Source: Juglans regia
Lineage: Eukaryota > Streptophyta > Magnoliopsida > Fagales > Juglandaceae
NCBI RefSeq assembly: GCF_001411555.2
Contig: NC_049914.1
Location: forward strand, 14,834,798-14,898,797
Reading direction: 5' to 3'
DNA length: 64,000 nucleotides
The position numbers and the translations under genes are program-made. The notes under the pieces were generated by a model. It made no database searches and was not told where the DNA came from. It was given only the letters and a program-made list of their open reading frames with translations. This document shows positions 34,101 through 44,904 of this stretch, piece by piece; position 1 is the first letter of the stretch, and each line of letters starts with the position of its first letter.

Positions 34101-37100
34101 GCAACAATCAAATCTGAAGCCCAAAGAAGAAAAGAAATACCTTGCATCATATTAGGTCCTCGAACCCATATCTCCCCCAACTGATTAGGAGGGAGAGGCT
34201 TCAGGTTATCTACACTCACAATTTGGGATTCAACTCCAGAAACAAGCATTCCAGCTGAACCAGTATTTCGAATTCCTACGCTCGCATTCTCGATGGAAAC
34301 AATTCCACAAGTTTCTGTCATACCAAAGCCCTGAAACAAAAAAGGAACATTATAAATCAAAAGGAATATTTTATGTTCCCCCTGCTCAACCAAAACCCAC
34401 ACACACAGAATGGCCCTCCTAATCAAAAGCAAAGGCAGGATGTAAATTGCCAAAAAACTTTCCAGGACATAAACACTGCAGAAAGTACAATACCTCTTTT
34501 GAGTTTTTATTGATTTTTCAGTGCCTGAATTTGACAAGCCACTAACTATTTCTAGTAGAGCCATTTAGAAATTCTCAGCATTCCTCATCACTAAGATGAT
34601 CTTACCGGCAAAGATCATGAGTTTCTTTCATTGTTCAAATATTTACAGAAGTTCTATGTACATTAGAATTATCAAGTAGGACTTTATAAAAATACAATAG
34701 CAGTCTTTATTAATAAGACCCCAAACCACTCTTCATAAACTTTACCCTATTTTTCAAATTGTTTCCAGTTTATTTTGAATTATAATGAGTCTTCAGTGAT
34801 TGGCCTCCGGCCCTCCATATCATTATTTGTAACTTTACCCTCCTTTCTTACTCTAAAATTACGGCAAAATGTCTAGCCTGCAGATCTACTCAACCCCATG
34901 ACATTCTATATAGAGAACAGGGCCAAGAAAAAGGAAAATTTTGAAATTTTCAAAGACAAAAAAGTAGTTATACTACAGTAACTTTTTGCTATTGATTGAA
35001 TGGAGTCTAAGCCAATATTCCTCATAAAATGTAGAGTACTGAATTGCTTACGAGAAGTTTGAGTTTGACTTGCATAAACTTGACTTACTTGGTTCATGAA
35101 CAAAGTTTGAATAAAAATTAGGCTCTATTTTTCTTACTTTTACAATATTATATTTTTTTATAAGTAACATTTTATTAATATTAAGAGGTTTAGCCAAGCA
35201 CACAGGGATCTCTACAATGTAGACAACATTTTGATTATAGATATAGCATAACATCAGGGATCATTTGTATCTATGTATGGATGTATACAAATACCATAAA
35301 ATATACTAAAAGAATAAGAGTTTGCATTGTTTAATGCTGCATTAACCCATAAAAGATGCCTAACGGATAGAATAAGGGATTTTCTTTTTACATTAAAATA
35401 ATCATATATGTAATATATAAATGATCTATCTGTGGCTAAAAAATCATATGAACTACTACGAACACAAGGTTGAGCAATTTAGATTTTTTAATTCATAGGT
35501 CACCTAATTAACCTGAATTAAAGAAGCGATCTAAAATGAAGTAATCTAAAATTTCGGTGATGGCATTTACTTTATAGTAGAAAGTATAAATGAATTAAAG
35601 AACTTGAACAAAACCACACTCTTATGAAAATATAAATGAACCAAACTCAAATATAAAATCCAGCTCAATGATTGGTTGGAGCTTGAACATACTATTAAAT
35701 AAAGAGACCAAACTTCAATGAACTATAAATATCTTGAGTATTGCTACAGAGCAGCCACTATAGCTGTGCACACATTGCACACACTACGTGGCTGCTTCTG
35801 GTCCATTTGTTTTTTTTTCTTTTTTTTTTGTGCAAAACGCATAGACGGCTTCTCTCTTCCTCTCTCTCTCATCATCTCTCTCTCTCATCAGCTCTCTCTC
35901 ATCAACAACTCTCTCTCGCCGGCTCTTTCTCTCTCCTCGACTCTCTCGCCAACTGTCTCTCTCTCCTCTACTCTCTCTCTCATCCCTCATGCTCTCTCTC
36001 TCTCATCATCTCTCTATCTCATCTCAGTCTCTCTCTCATCCCTCATCAACTCTCTCTCTCATCTCGGTTCTCTCTCTCTTCTCCGCCCTCTCTCTCATCA
36101 CGATAGTAATTTTGAATTTGGGAGATGTGTAGTTTTGATGATGCCACGTAAGGTAAGGTGTGCAAAAGTGGTTGCTCCCAATGTTTTTCCAAATATCTTT
36201 TAGTTCTCTTCCAGTCAGGGTGCAGATGCCCATTTCATCAATTTATTAAAACAAAACCATCGACATTATAGAAACAGTAGATTAATATATTAAACAACGC
36301 TAGAGCAAGAATGCCCAATGATTAATTTAAAATCAGGTGAATACGTAGGTCAAAGAGTACCTGAATGATCACAGCCTTGGGAAAGTTCCGGGTGCACTCC
36401 TCCATCAAATCCTTTCCCAAAGGCGCCGCGCCAGATCCGATATGCCTCAAGGACGAAAGATCATACTTCTCGACCACGCTTTGCTTTGCCAGCGCCAGTA
36501 TCACCGGTGGCACCACCCAGAGATGGCTCACCCTGTACCTCTCCACCGCCCTCAGAAGATTCTCCAGGTCGAACTTCCCCATCGACACAACCGCATTCCC
36601 AATCTGCAGCTGCGAGTATAGGATCACCGCCAGCCCGAAGACGTGGAACATCGGCAGCACGCAGAGAAACACGTTGTGCGTCTCCCCAGCGAGCTCTTGA
36701 TCCATTGACACCATTAAAGACGCGGCGATGAAATTCTTGTGGCTTAGAATCACCCCCTTGCTCGTGCCAGTCGTGCCGGAGGAGTATAGCAGCGCCGCGG
36801 TGTCGTTCTGCTTCACATTATTTGCCGGGAAATCGGACCCGCACCTTGGCCCGGCTAGGTTAACCAAGTCTTCGAAGTGGGTGACTTTTGAAGAAGAGGA
36901 AGAAAAAGAAAATTGATTGGGTCCTAAAAAGACGGCCGGGAGGTTGAAATCCTTTACTTTGTCCCACAATTCCGGTACGGTAATAACCAACTTGGGTTTG
37001 GAGTCCTTGATTTGCTTGGCGAGCTCGTTGACGGTGTAGACGGGGTTGGCGGTGGTGGCGACGGCGCCGATGGCGACGACGGCGAGGAAGCAGAGAGGGA

Positions 37101-37374
37101 ACTGGATGGAATTCGGGGCGAAGATGAGGACAACGTCGCTCTTGTTGATGCCAAGGCGGAGCAAGCCATGGGAGAGCTTAACGAGGGTGGATTTGAACTG
37201 AGACCAAGACAGGACTTGGGAGGAATCAGCGTCGATGAGGGCAGGCTTGTGAGGGTAAGAGGAAGGGTTCCGAAAGAGAAAGGAGACCATGGAGAGGTCC
37301 GGGTCAGTGGGTAACACAAGAGGGGGTCTGAGAGACCTGAAGATGCCATCTCTGCCATACCCAGATTTCTCCAT
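31162..37374 (-). CDS. 4CLL7: 4-coumarate:CoA ligase-like protein (4CL-like 7 type), peroxisomal
   Basis: Acyl-CoA synthetase of the AMP-forming (ANL) family: it adenylates a carboxylic acid with ATP and transfers it to CoA. Exons on the minus strand: 37374-36361, 34330-34141, 33076-32931, 31674-31607, 31494-31392, 31275-31162, all with GT/AG borders and compatible phases; 1635 nt, 544 residues plus stop. [17 protein letters not shown] at the start is typical of the At4g05160 clade. Motifs: [14 protein letters not shown] (box I, about residues 196-209), [28 protein letters not shown] (339-348), GEIWVRGPN (about 390-398), [17 protein letters not shown] (about 423-439), [18 protein letters not shown] and the catalytic lysine in [12 protein letters not shown]. 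It ends SKM, a PTS1-type peroxisomal signal. Arabidopsis relatives act on fatty acids and jasmonate precursors; the substrate here is inferred. The frame is open upstream to an ATG at 37479, giving a hydrophobic extension not seen in the family, so 37374 is preferred. Confidence 0.95.
31781..31882 (-). mobile_element. tRNA-derived SINE in intron 3 of the 4CL-like gene
   Basis: Minus strand reads a pol III-like A box (GTGGCCCGATGGCAC), a B box (GGGTTCGACCCCC) and a poly(A) tail (19 T on the plus strand, 31781-31799). It is flanked by AAAGCTTAAGTC (31769-31780) and AAAGCTCAAGTC (31883-31894), a 12-bp target duplication with one difference. At 102 bp it is short for a SINE. It lies between exons 3 and 4 in the same orientation as the gene. 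Confidence 0.85.
34331..36360 (-). other. Long first intron of the 4CL-like gene
   Basis: About 2.0 kb between exon 1 and exon 2 (donor GTACTC, acceptor TTTTGTTTCAG). It is mostly AT-rich and contains the CT-rich island listed separately, set in a segment with ATTGCTACAGAGCAGCCACT on the left and GTGCAAAAGTGGTTGCTCCC on the right that may be a small transposon. No coding sequence is supported inside. Confidence 0.7.
35805..36105. repeat. CT-rich simple-sequence island
   Basis: About 300 bases almost entirely pyrimidine on the plus strand, built of variants of CTCTCTCTCATC and CTCTCTCGCC. It generates spurious open frames on both strands (Ser/Leu-rich, Arg/Glu-rich). Confidence 0.9.
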
Positions 37375-37430
37375 TGCAAAAGGGACAAGGTAGCTCGACT
37401 CCACAACTGAACTACTCCACCAAAAACAAA

Positions 37431-37466
37431 CCCAAAGCCAAACGAGAGCCCAAAGCCAAACGAGAG
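37431..37466. repeat. 18-bp tandem duplication upstream of the 4CL-like start
   Basis: CCCAAAGCCAAACGAGAG occurs twice in direct succession (37431-37448 and 37449-37466). On the minus strand it produces the repeated LALVWLWALVWLW of the upstream open frame, which supports treating that extension as non-genic. Confidence 0.95.
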
Positions 37467-37479
37467 CTAGAACATTCAC

Positions 37480-38500
37480 GTCCGATTTTTTAAATTTTTT
37501 CTTAAATTTTAATTAAAAAGAAAACTTTTTTAAATTTTATTTTAAATTTTATTCATTTTTTAAAAATTTTTTACATTTCATTTCTTATCATTTTTTAATT
37601 CTATTAAAATAATATTTTTTAATTTTTTTATTAATTTTTTCTCTCACTTCTATTTACAAACTTAACTACTTAATATTTTTTCTTATGTTTTAAACTATTA
37701 CTATAATAAATATTTTAAATAAAAATTTAAATTATTTTTTTATAGATTTGATAATATTTTTAAAATTATTATTTTTATATTTTAGTAATTATTTAAATTA
37801 TTTTTAAAATTATTATTTAAAATTATAATAAATCTGAGTACAAGACAAGATATAATTGATTAGAAAAAGAATGTATTTTATTTTTTAGAATTAAATATTA
37901 ATAAAAAATAATTTAAAGAATAAATAGTGATTCTTTTAAAGAATTACTGTTTATCTCTTAAATTAAAATATACTTTTACGGAAGTTTTTGAGTTTTTTCT
38001 AAATTATTTTCTATAATTTAAGGATAAAAATGATATGGGAATGCGGATGCTACGAGAAAAACCACACTAAACAGGAGCCTGAATGACGATAGCGAGATCG
38101 AAATGTAGTGTCTTTTAAATCATCGATGTTGCCAAGGAGATCAGATGAGTGTGGTCCGTTGAAAGCGAGAGTGACTTGTAATAAATGGAGAAAATGAAGC
38201 AGGAAGAATTTTGAAGCAACGTAGCATGGAGGAGAGCGGCGACAGCACAAAAAACTAATAAGACGGACAAAACAGTCGATGACAATCATGTGTCGTGTTC
38301 GGACGGGAGTCTTTTCTGAAGTGCATGCAGCATAGACGGAGGGCATAGCTGAATCCTTTATTTATTTATTATCTTATTGTTTTTTTCGGTTATTTTGTCG
38401 TGTCGGTATCGATGCAGAGAAAACGGCATCTATCAAATGCAAGGGCAGTATTTGGACCGTTCGATTGACTCAGACGGTTTTCTCTCGGTAGAATATAGCA
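37480..38500. other. AT-rich upstream region of the 4CL-like gene
   Basis: About 1 kb with no supported gene. 37480-38030 is very AT-rich with TTTAAATTTT-type repeats. 38040-38350 is less AT-rich; a 98-codon minus frame there has no recognisable domain. Confidence 0.4.
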
Positions 38501-38510
38501 TTTTCATTAT

Positions 38511-39505
38511 GAGAAACATTGGAGAATGGTCTGGCTGTTAAGTAAAGAATAGCAGCACTCCAATCATAATGCGACACGTAGGTGATTTATTGTGAAATTT
38601 TTACATTTGCAGACACCCGATCATTCAATTCATTACATCTTCCTCACTCTTGTATTCGTCTACCCTTACTATTTCTTCATGAGGAATCCACGGACTCAAC
38701 ATCTCAACACTGCCATCCCGCACGACGCTCGACCCAGACGGTGGCAGATCTCGACCCAGACAGTGGCGGTGACCCAGACGGTGGCAGTGTCTCAAGACGA
38801 ATGTTCAAACCAATGTTTGTGTGTTCCTCATGAATTGTCCCTTTTTGCTCTGAATCTATTGAAGGACGACAACCTCAGTAGGTTTCCTAATTAAAGAACA
38901 CCAAAACTAAGATTAGAAAGAAAAAACTTGGAAAATTCTTTATCCCCAATTTTGGTTTAACCCTCTTCAAGATAGAGATAAATCCATTAAATTGTTTATA
39001 CGTAAAAAATATCAAACCCAAAAGTTCAAGACTCATTTTGAATCTTGCAGTTGTGCTTTTCTCTATTCATATAGAATCTCATCGAAGTATATACACAAGC
39101 TCTCTTCTCTACTATCTACATACAAATCAATACCTAGTACATATCAATATATATAAATTTGTGGCCGAAATCTAGTGGTCTGATTCTTTCATGAAGTGGT
39201 AACTTGCTTCGGCGTCGGAATTAGATAGTGGTGTTGGAACCTTGGCCGGTTCCAACGGTGGTGCTCAAGTCTTGGTCAGTGGGCGGTGGGTTTGGTGGCG
39301 TAGCAAGAGGTGGGCTGGAAGTGGACGAAGAGAAGAAAAGAAATGTGAAAGCTGGAAAATGAAAATCCGATTCTGTGAAGTGAATAGCTTGTGATTATGT
39401 GTGGTGAGATCTAAAGGGTTTATTGTATTTTTATCTACGTGTCACCGTGTGATTGAAGAGCTGCTATTCTAAACCTAACAACCGGACCGCTCAGCAGCGT
39501 TTCTG
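38511..39505. mobile_element. Non-autonomous Mutator-like element (MULE), 995 bp
   Basis: Terminal inverted repeats of about 80 bases: the left end GAGAAACATTGG...GGTCTGGCTGTTAAG...AGAATAGCAG...GACACGTAG pairs with the inverted right end CAGAAACGCTGC...GGTCCGGTTGTTAGG...AGAATAGCAG...GACACGTAG. It is flanked by a perfect 9-bp duplication TTTCATTAT (38502-38510 and 39506-39514), the hallmark of MULEs. No transposase is present. The interior includes a GC-richer block with ACCCAGACGGTGGCAG repeats (about 38728-38790) and another near 39200-39340 that could be captured host sequence; a 100-codon frame at 38592-38894 has no recognised domain. Confidence 0.88.
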
Positions 39506-39514
39506 TTTCATTAT

Positions 39515-40264
39515 TTCTTTACTACAATCATTACCATGTATATATCAATGGATGCTTCTTCCAAAATAGAAATGATGCTTAAATAAAAATAATTTTATAA
39601 ATTGATATAAATCATATGATTTATTAGATTGTAAAGTTATTTTTATGGTAAAATAAATCTGATAAATCACATAAAACGACTCAAATTTTTTAGATTACTT
39701 TTGTGTAATCATTTTGTAACTACAGCATTCCTCTAAAGATAATGGTATGAGGTTGATACGATAGCTAGATTTGGACGCTGTGATTTTTAAATCAGATAAA
39801 TTATTATAAAAATACTGTATAAAAGTAAATTTATAAATTAATATGAATTCATATGATAAGTTAGATGTATTTTACAAAATAAAAAATTATAATTTAATAT
39901 AGCATATTAAGTTACATCAATTTATAAATTTATTTTGTTAAAACATTTCTCAAATATAAAATAAGATCTATTTTAAAGAATTAATGCATATTATATTATT
40001 TATTTTATATGATACTTTTATTTTATTTTAAAGCGTAATTTTTTTAAAAAAGTGAATAAATACGAGATTTATATAAAAAATATTATTTTTATAATAATAT
40101 ATTATATTCATTTTCAAAATAAATATACAGTAAGTTTACGCATTTCTGGATTACACGTAACTTTACTGTAAGTTTCAAACTCCTAATTCAATATAAAGTC
40201 ATGACTTTCTTTGTGCACCAAACCACACAGGAGTGGTCACTGACCATTACGTTTCTTTGCAATT
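39515..40264. other. AT-rich intergenic DNA
   Basis: No gene supported. The segment 39570-40140 contains repeated short motifs (ATAAATTAGATGTATTTTA-like) but no clear element borders. Confidence 0.4.
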
Positions 40265-41390
40265 AATTTCCGGCTGCATCTTGACCAAACTTTTGATATC
40301 CATTCCGTTCCGGCGACGAAATGTTTTGTATCGGAACAATAATCCGAATGAAATAGGTCACTGTTCTGTGTCGGTTGAAATTCCGGTCATTCCGGTCGGT
40401 TTGGGTTCATTCCAACTATATTCTGATATTTCGGGTGAAATGGGTATTTTAGTCTGAAATTACGTTGAAAACAAGAATAAAATTAAATATAAATAAGTTA
40501 AAAAATTTTTTAAAAAAATTATATTTTTATACTCCAGTCAACACTCCTTAGATCTCCCCTTCCCGAGACGGGACTCCTTTAAAAAAGATCGTGCTACAGT
40601 CCCCCCGCTGGGGGCTGTAGGCAAATATTATATGTATTTTTTTTTAAGTTATTTTTTATATAATATTTTTTAATATTTTTTAAAAAATAAAATAAATTTA
40701 GAATATCATTAAAAACACTTTCTTAATCAAGAAGTAAATAAAAAATTATTAAAAAATACTTCCTTAATCACGAAGTAAAATAAAAAATTATAAAAAAATA
40801 TTTTATATTTTACTTTATGATTAAGCAAGTATTATTTAATAATATTATAAATTTTTTTATTTTTTAAAAATATTTAAAATTATTAAAAATATCTATATAA
40901 AAAAAATTAAAAAATACACATAATAAAATACACTATACTATAGCTCCAGCGGGAGCCCAGCGGGAGCTCAGCATTATCCTCCAGCATTATCCTTTAAAAA
41001 ATCTCGAAAAAGTCAAAACAATAAAACTACTCCTCAAATTTGGCATTTGCTTGTGAATATTGTCATCCATGTCCCTAATATAATAGACCAAGTTTCGACC
41101 GGTTCCATCCTTCATCGTCTAGTAACCTGCAAACCTGTCAAAATTTGAAAAAAGTCACAAAAGTTCAATTACACGTGTATGTTTTTAAAATTTATATTAA
41201 AATATATTATTACGTATTTTTTTAAGATATATATTAATATTATTTTAAAATATAATTTATATATATAATTTATCTATTTAATATCTATCTCAAAATATAT
41301 CAATATTAAAATATTCTATTTCAGTGACTAAACCGAAATAATGACCCGAATGGATTTTAAAACTTTGATTTTGACTCATTCATATATACA
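40265..41390. mobile_element. Possible MITE with CCATTC ends, split by a second MITE
   Basis: The left segment CAAACTTTTGATATCCATTC (about 40285) and the inverted right segment CAAAGTTTTAAAATCCATTC (about 41350-41372) look like terminal repeats, followed inward by GGTC/ATTTCGGTT-like sequences on both sides. The 405-bp element at 40587 would be nested in it. Borders and target duplication are not resolved, so this is tentative. Confidence 0.3.
40587..40991. mobile_element. 405-bp MITE with GC-rich ends
   Basis: Left end GATCGTGCTACAG and inverted right end GATAATGCTGGAG form imperfect terminal repeats, each followed by CCGCTGGG-type G/C blocks; the interior is AT-rich with three copies of a TACTT(T/C)CTTAATCA-like motif. 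It is flanked on both sides by CTTTAAAAAA (40577-40586, 40992-41001), a 10-bp direct duplication or a 9-bp one if the outer C is excluded. Its size class and duplication suggest a Mutator-like derivative. The interior resembles the element at 10041. Confidence 0.7.
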
Positions 41391-41985
41391 TTCGTTGTGT
41401 ATATATATATACACGTTTTGGAGATATGGATGTTGCCATGGGCCATTGGCTACATCGTTGTACTTCTGGACATTAATTAGCTGTCTCGTTTGTTCTTGAG
41501 GAAAGTTTATAGGCGAGCGGAACCACTTGGCAAGGGAGATCTAGGCACTCTTGAAGTAGAAACAAAAAAGAAACGAAAGTTTGTCATTTTATCCATTCGA
41601 ATAATGCTAAATCAAGCACATTAAGATATATATATATATATATATATGTATATATTTATATATATAAACTGAACACAAATCTTGTGCATTTAAAAAATAT
41701 TAAGCATACAAAGATAATTATAAAAATATATTTTACAACTGATGTAGTTAAATATCTTTTCTTTTTTTAATTATATACGATAATGAGATATCCATTTAGT
41801 TCTCATGGAATAGGCAACTTACAACCTTTTTACAGATTAATAATTTTTTTAAACTATAATAAATTTATAATTATTTTATAATTATTATAAAACTCTATTT
41901 TAAACTAAGATTAAATAATATTTATAGGTACAGTAGTTGTTGCCATGAGATTGAATGATAAAATGGAAAATTCATGGAAAGTTAG
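41002..41985. other. AT-rich intergenic DNA left of the LINE
   Basis: Contains (TA)n tracts near 41398-41412 and 41625-41665, and no supported gene. Confidence 0.4.
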
Positions 41986-42359
41986 AATCTCCACTGCATT
42001 TTTTTCTTTTTAATCAAGCATATTATAGATTAAAGAAATATACAAAGTTTAAGGAGGATCTTTTCCACTATCAATATACAAAAAAATTTAGAAAATTTAT
42101 CTAAAGGTAGGCTTCCAAAAACATGATTGGTAGCTACTCATTGTATAACTGAGTGCGCACATCGATTTTGAGATCGATATATTTTAGCAAATTTTCAGTC
42201 TTGATTAGGGGTGATATTCGGTCAGTCCGAACCAAATTGGTCTGGACCGAGAATGGTACCAGTCGGTCTCGGTCTGAATTTTATAGGACCGACTTTATTC
42301 GGTCCGGTCCACGGTCTATGGGTTTTTCGGACCGGACCTGACTGGACCGAATCAACATT

Positions 42360-43550
42360 GAAAAAAAAAATATATTAATTATATAATTCTCATTTAACCT
42401 ATCACTAACTCACCATTAAATAATTATTAACTAATAGTCTAATACTAATATTTATAATTTTATACTAATACTAATATTTATAATTTTATACTAATATTAA
42501 TATTTATACTAATAGTCTAGACTTTACTTCTAGTCTTCTATACTCTAATATGGTATATAAAAAAAAAAATACTAATAGTTTAATATAGAGTAAGAGTCTA
42601 CGACTATAGTTATAGTTATACTAATATTATAATATAGTTATAACTTATACTAATCATGGATTCATGATTCATAATAACTAATCACTATAAGCCTATAATA
42701 CTAGTATTAATGTATTATTATATAATATCTAGTATTAGTATCACTATATCATTATAATATAAATATTATAATATAGTTATAACTTGTACTAATTACTAAA
42801 TCACCATAACTAATATTAGTATATTACTATTTACTAATTAGTCTAATACTAATAATATTATATAGTTATAACTTATACTAATAAAGTAATCATGGATTCA
42901 TGATTCATAATAACTAATCACTATAAGTCTATAGTATTAATGTATTATTATATAATATATAGTATTAGTATCACTATATCATTATAATATATATTACTAT
43001 TACTATTAGTAATTTAGTATTGATATAGTCAATAGTTATTTAGTATAATATAAGTATTATATAATATATTATACTAAGTAGTAAGTACCAACTATATAAC
43101 TATTATAAGTTATAATAACTTTACTCATATAAGAGTTATAGTATAATAGTATTAATAATTTAATAGCATATTATAAAAGTTATAGTATTATAGCATAATA
43201 TTTGTATAATAGTATAGTATTAATATCACTATAAGTTATAAGTTATAACTATATATACCTAATAGGCTAATAGCCTAATACAATGATTTATTCATCATAT
43301 AATGATATACATAATACAATGATTTATTAATCACATTACAAATTTACATATACAAAATGTAAAAACTTAAAAGTTTAATAGATGGAAGAATTTATTATTA
43401 TTATTATTATAATAATATAGCAATTAACATTTAACATCATAAATATAATTATTATTAAATATTTTTTAAAGAGTTAATTAAATAATCCACATTAAGTAGT
43501 TTATTTAATTTTAATTTTACTAATTTAAATAATTTTTTTAATTAATTTAT
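42360..43550. repeat. AT-rich left arm of the hAT with 236-bp duplication
   Basis: Nearly pure A/T sequence composed of ACTAATA/TTATAA variants. A block containing ATCATGGATTCATGATTCAT and following about 120 bases occurs at 42653 and again at 42889, a 236-bp direct repeat with small differences. Non-coding. Confidence 0.75.
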
Positions 43551-43681
43551 GTGCTAAAAAGATAAAAGAATCACAAATTTATCAAAATGGCACCCAAGTG
43601 GTGCCGTTTTAGTCATTGCAGGCGAAAACAATAACTGGGTCGTTTCGCGCAACCCAGTTATTTTTTTCCAACTTAACTTCC

Positions 43682-43730
43682 CTAAAACGGCGCCGTTTGG
43701 GGTCCAAATTGGACCAAAACGGCGCCGTTT
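43682..43730. promoter_or_regulatory. Paired palindromes AAACGGCGCCGTTT
   Basis: The 14-base perfect palindrome AAACGGCGCCGTTT occurs twice about 33 bases apart (about 43685 and 43718), and a related half site GGTGCCGTTTT lies near 43598. They lie upstream of the GC-rich leader of the hAT transposase gene, so they may be promoter or transposase-binding elements (inference). Confidence 0.5.
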
Positions 43731-43942
43731 CAGGAAATATAACTTGACTAATGCCGACTGCGTGCTTTCGTCTTCTCTAGAAATCATCTTCAATTTTTTT
43801 TTCCCCAATTCCCCTCCCGCAGCCTAGCTCCCGCAAACCCTAAGTGCCCTCCCGCGGCCCCGCCGTCCCGCCAACTGTAACCGCCGCGAATCGCGATCCA
43901 CCCTCCGTCTCAGCACTGCAGCAGGCCCCGATTGCCTAGTTG

Positions 43943-43944
<2 letters not shown>

Positions 43945-43982
<38 letters not shown>
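43945..43982. repeat. (CT)n microsatellite
   Basis: About 19 CT units in the probable 5' leader of the hAT transposase gene. Confidence 0.9.
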
Positions 43983-43985
<3 letters not shown>

Positions 43986-44904
43986 GAACAGGTTTTCATT
44001 TCCTTGTGAAATTTGTGATAAAAATGGTTTTGTTTTGCTCTAGCCTCTAGGGAACATCTGCTTGGTTACTTGGTACTTGGTAGAAATAGAATGGTAGCTG
44101 ATGCTCTAGGGAACATCCGTTATGTTGTGAATCTGTGATAAATTTTTTTGCCATCAGTGCATCACATGCATATATGCAATCACTCCTTATAAAAATAAAA
44201 ATAAATAAATTACTCTTACAAACTTTACAAACTTTAAGATTATACGTGTCCTGTAATTAACAAAAAAAAAAAAGACAAATTATTACACTAAGTCTCTAAG
44301 AACAGGGAAAAAAATAGGAATTATTTTTTATAGTTTTTTATCCAAATACTTATTATAATTAGAAGAAGAATATATACAATAAGTCTGTTAGTAGCCTGTA
44401 CTTAAAAGAACTTGGAAGAGACTGTAATTGTGGCCTTTTTCTGTAATTAAAATATGTGAGGATATGGTATCACTGTATCAAGCATGCATGTTCACAATTT
44501 TATAAGCAGTTATCACGTTGATAATTAATGGTTCAACTATATGGTTTAATAAGTTAGGGCAATGAGCTATAACAGTGCAAGTACTAGGCAAGTAAGTTTG
44601 TAACATTCATGAGTAATGATTGAAAAATAGGAAAAATGATAGACAAAATATAAAGTTATTTACTTCATTTACTTTATTTACTTCAAGATCAACTCAACGG
44701 GGTAATTTCTTATATTTAGAAGTGTCATTTTATTGCTTTTTAGTTTATATATAGGAATTGTCAAATAATTTTTTGGCATATAGGAATTGCTTTAAAGTGT
44801 CATTTTATTAGTTGAAACTTGAAACTGTCAATTGTTTATTGAACCTCCTTAACTATTAATATTTGTTTTCTAATTATTTTGTCATTTTGTCCTTTTTATA
44901 GATA

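Noticed and set aside
35718..36203. Ser/Leu-rich and Arg/Glu-rich open frames on both strands
   Set aside because: Produced by the CT-rich simple repeat; no domain.
36954..37406. Ser/Pro-rich 150-codon minus frame and GC-rich plus frames
   Set aside because: Alternative-frame shadows of 4CL-like exon 1.
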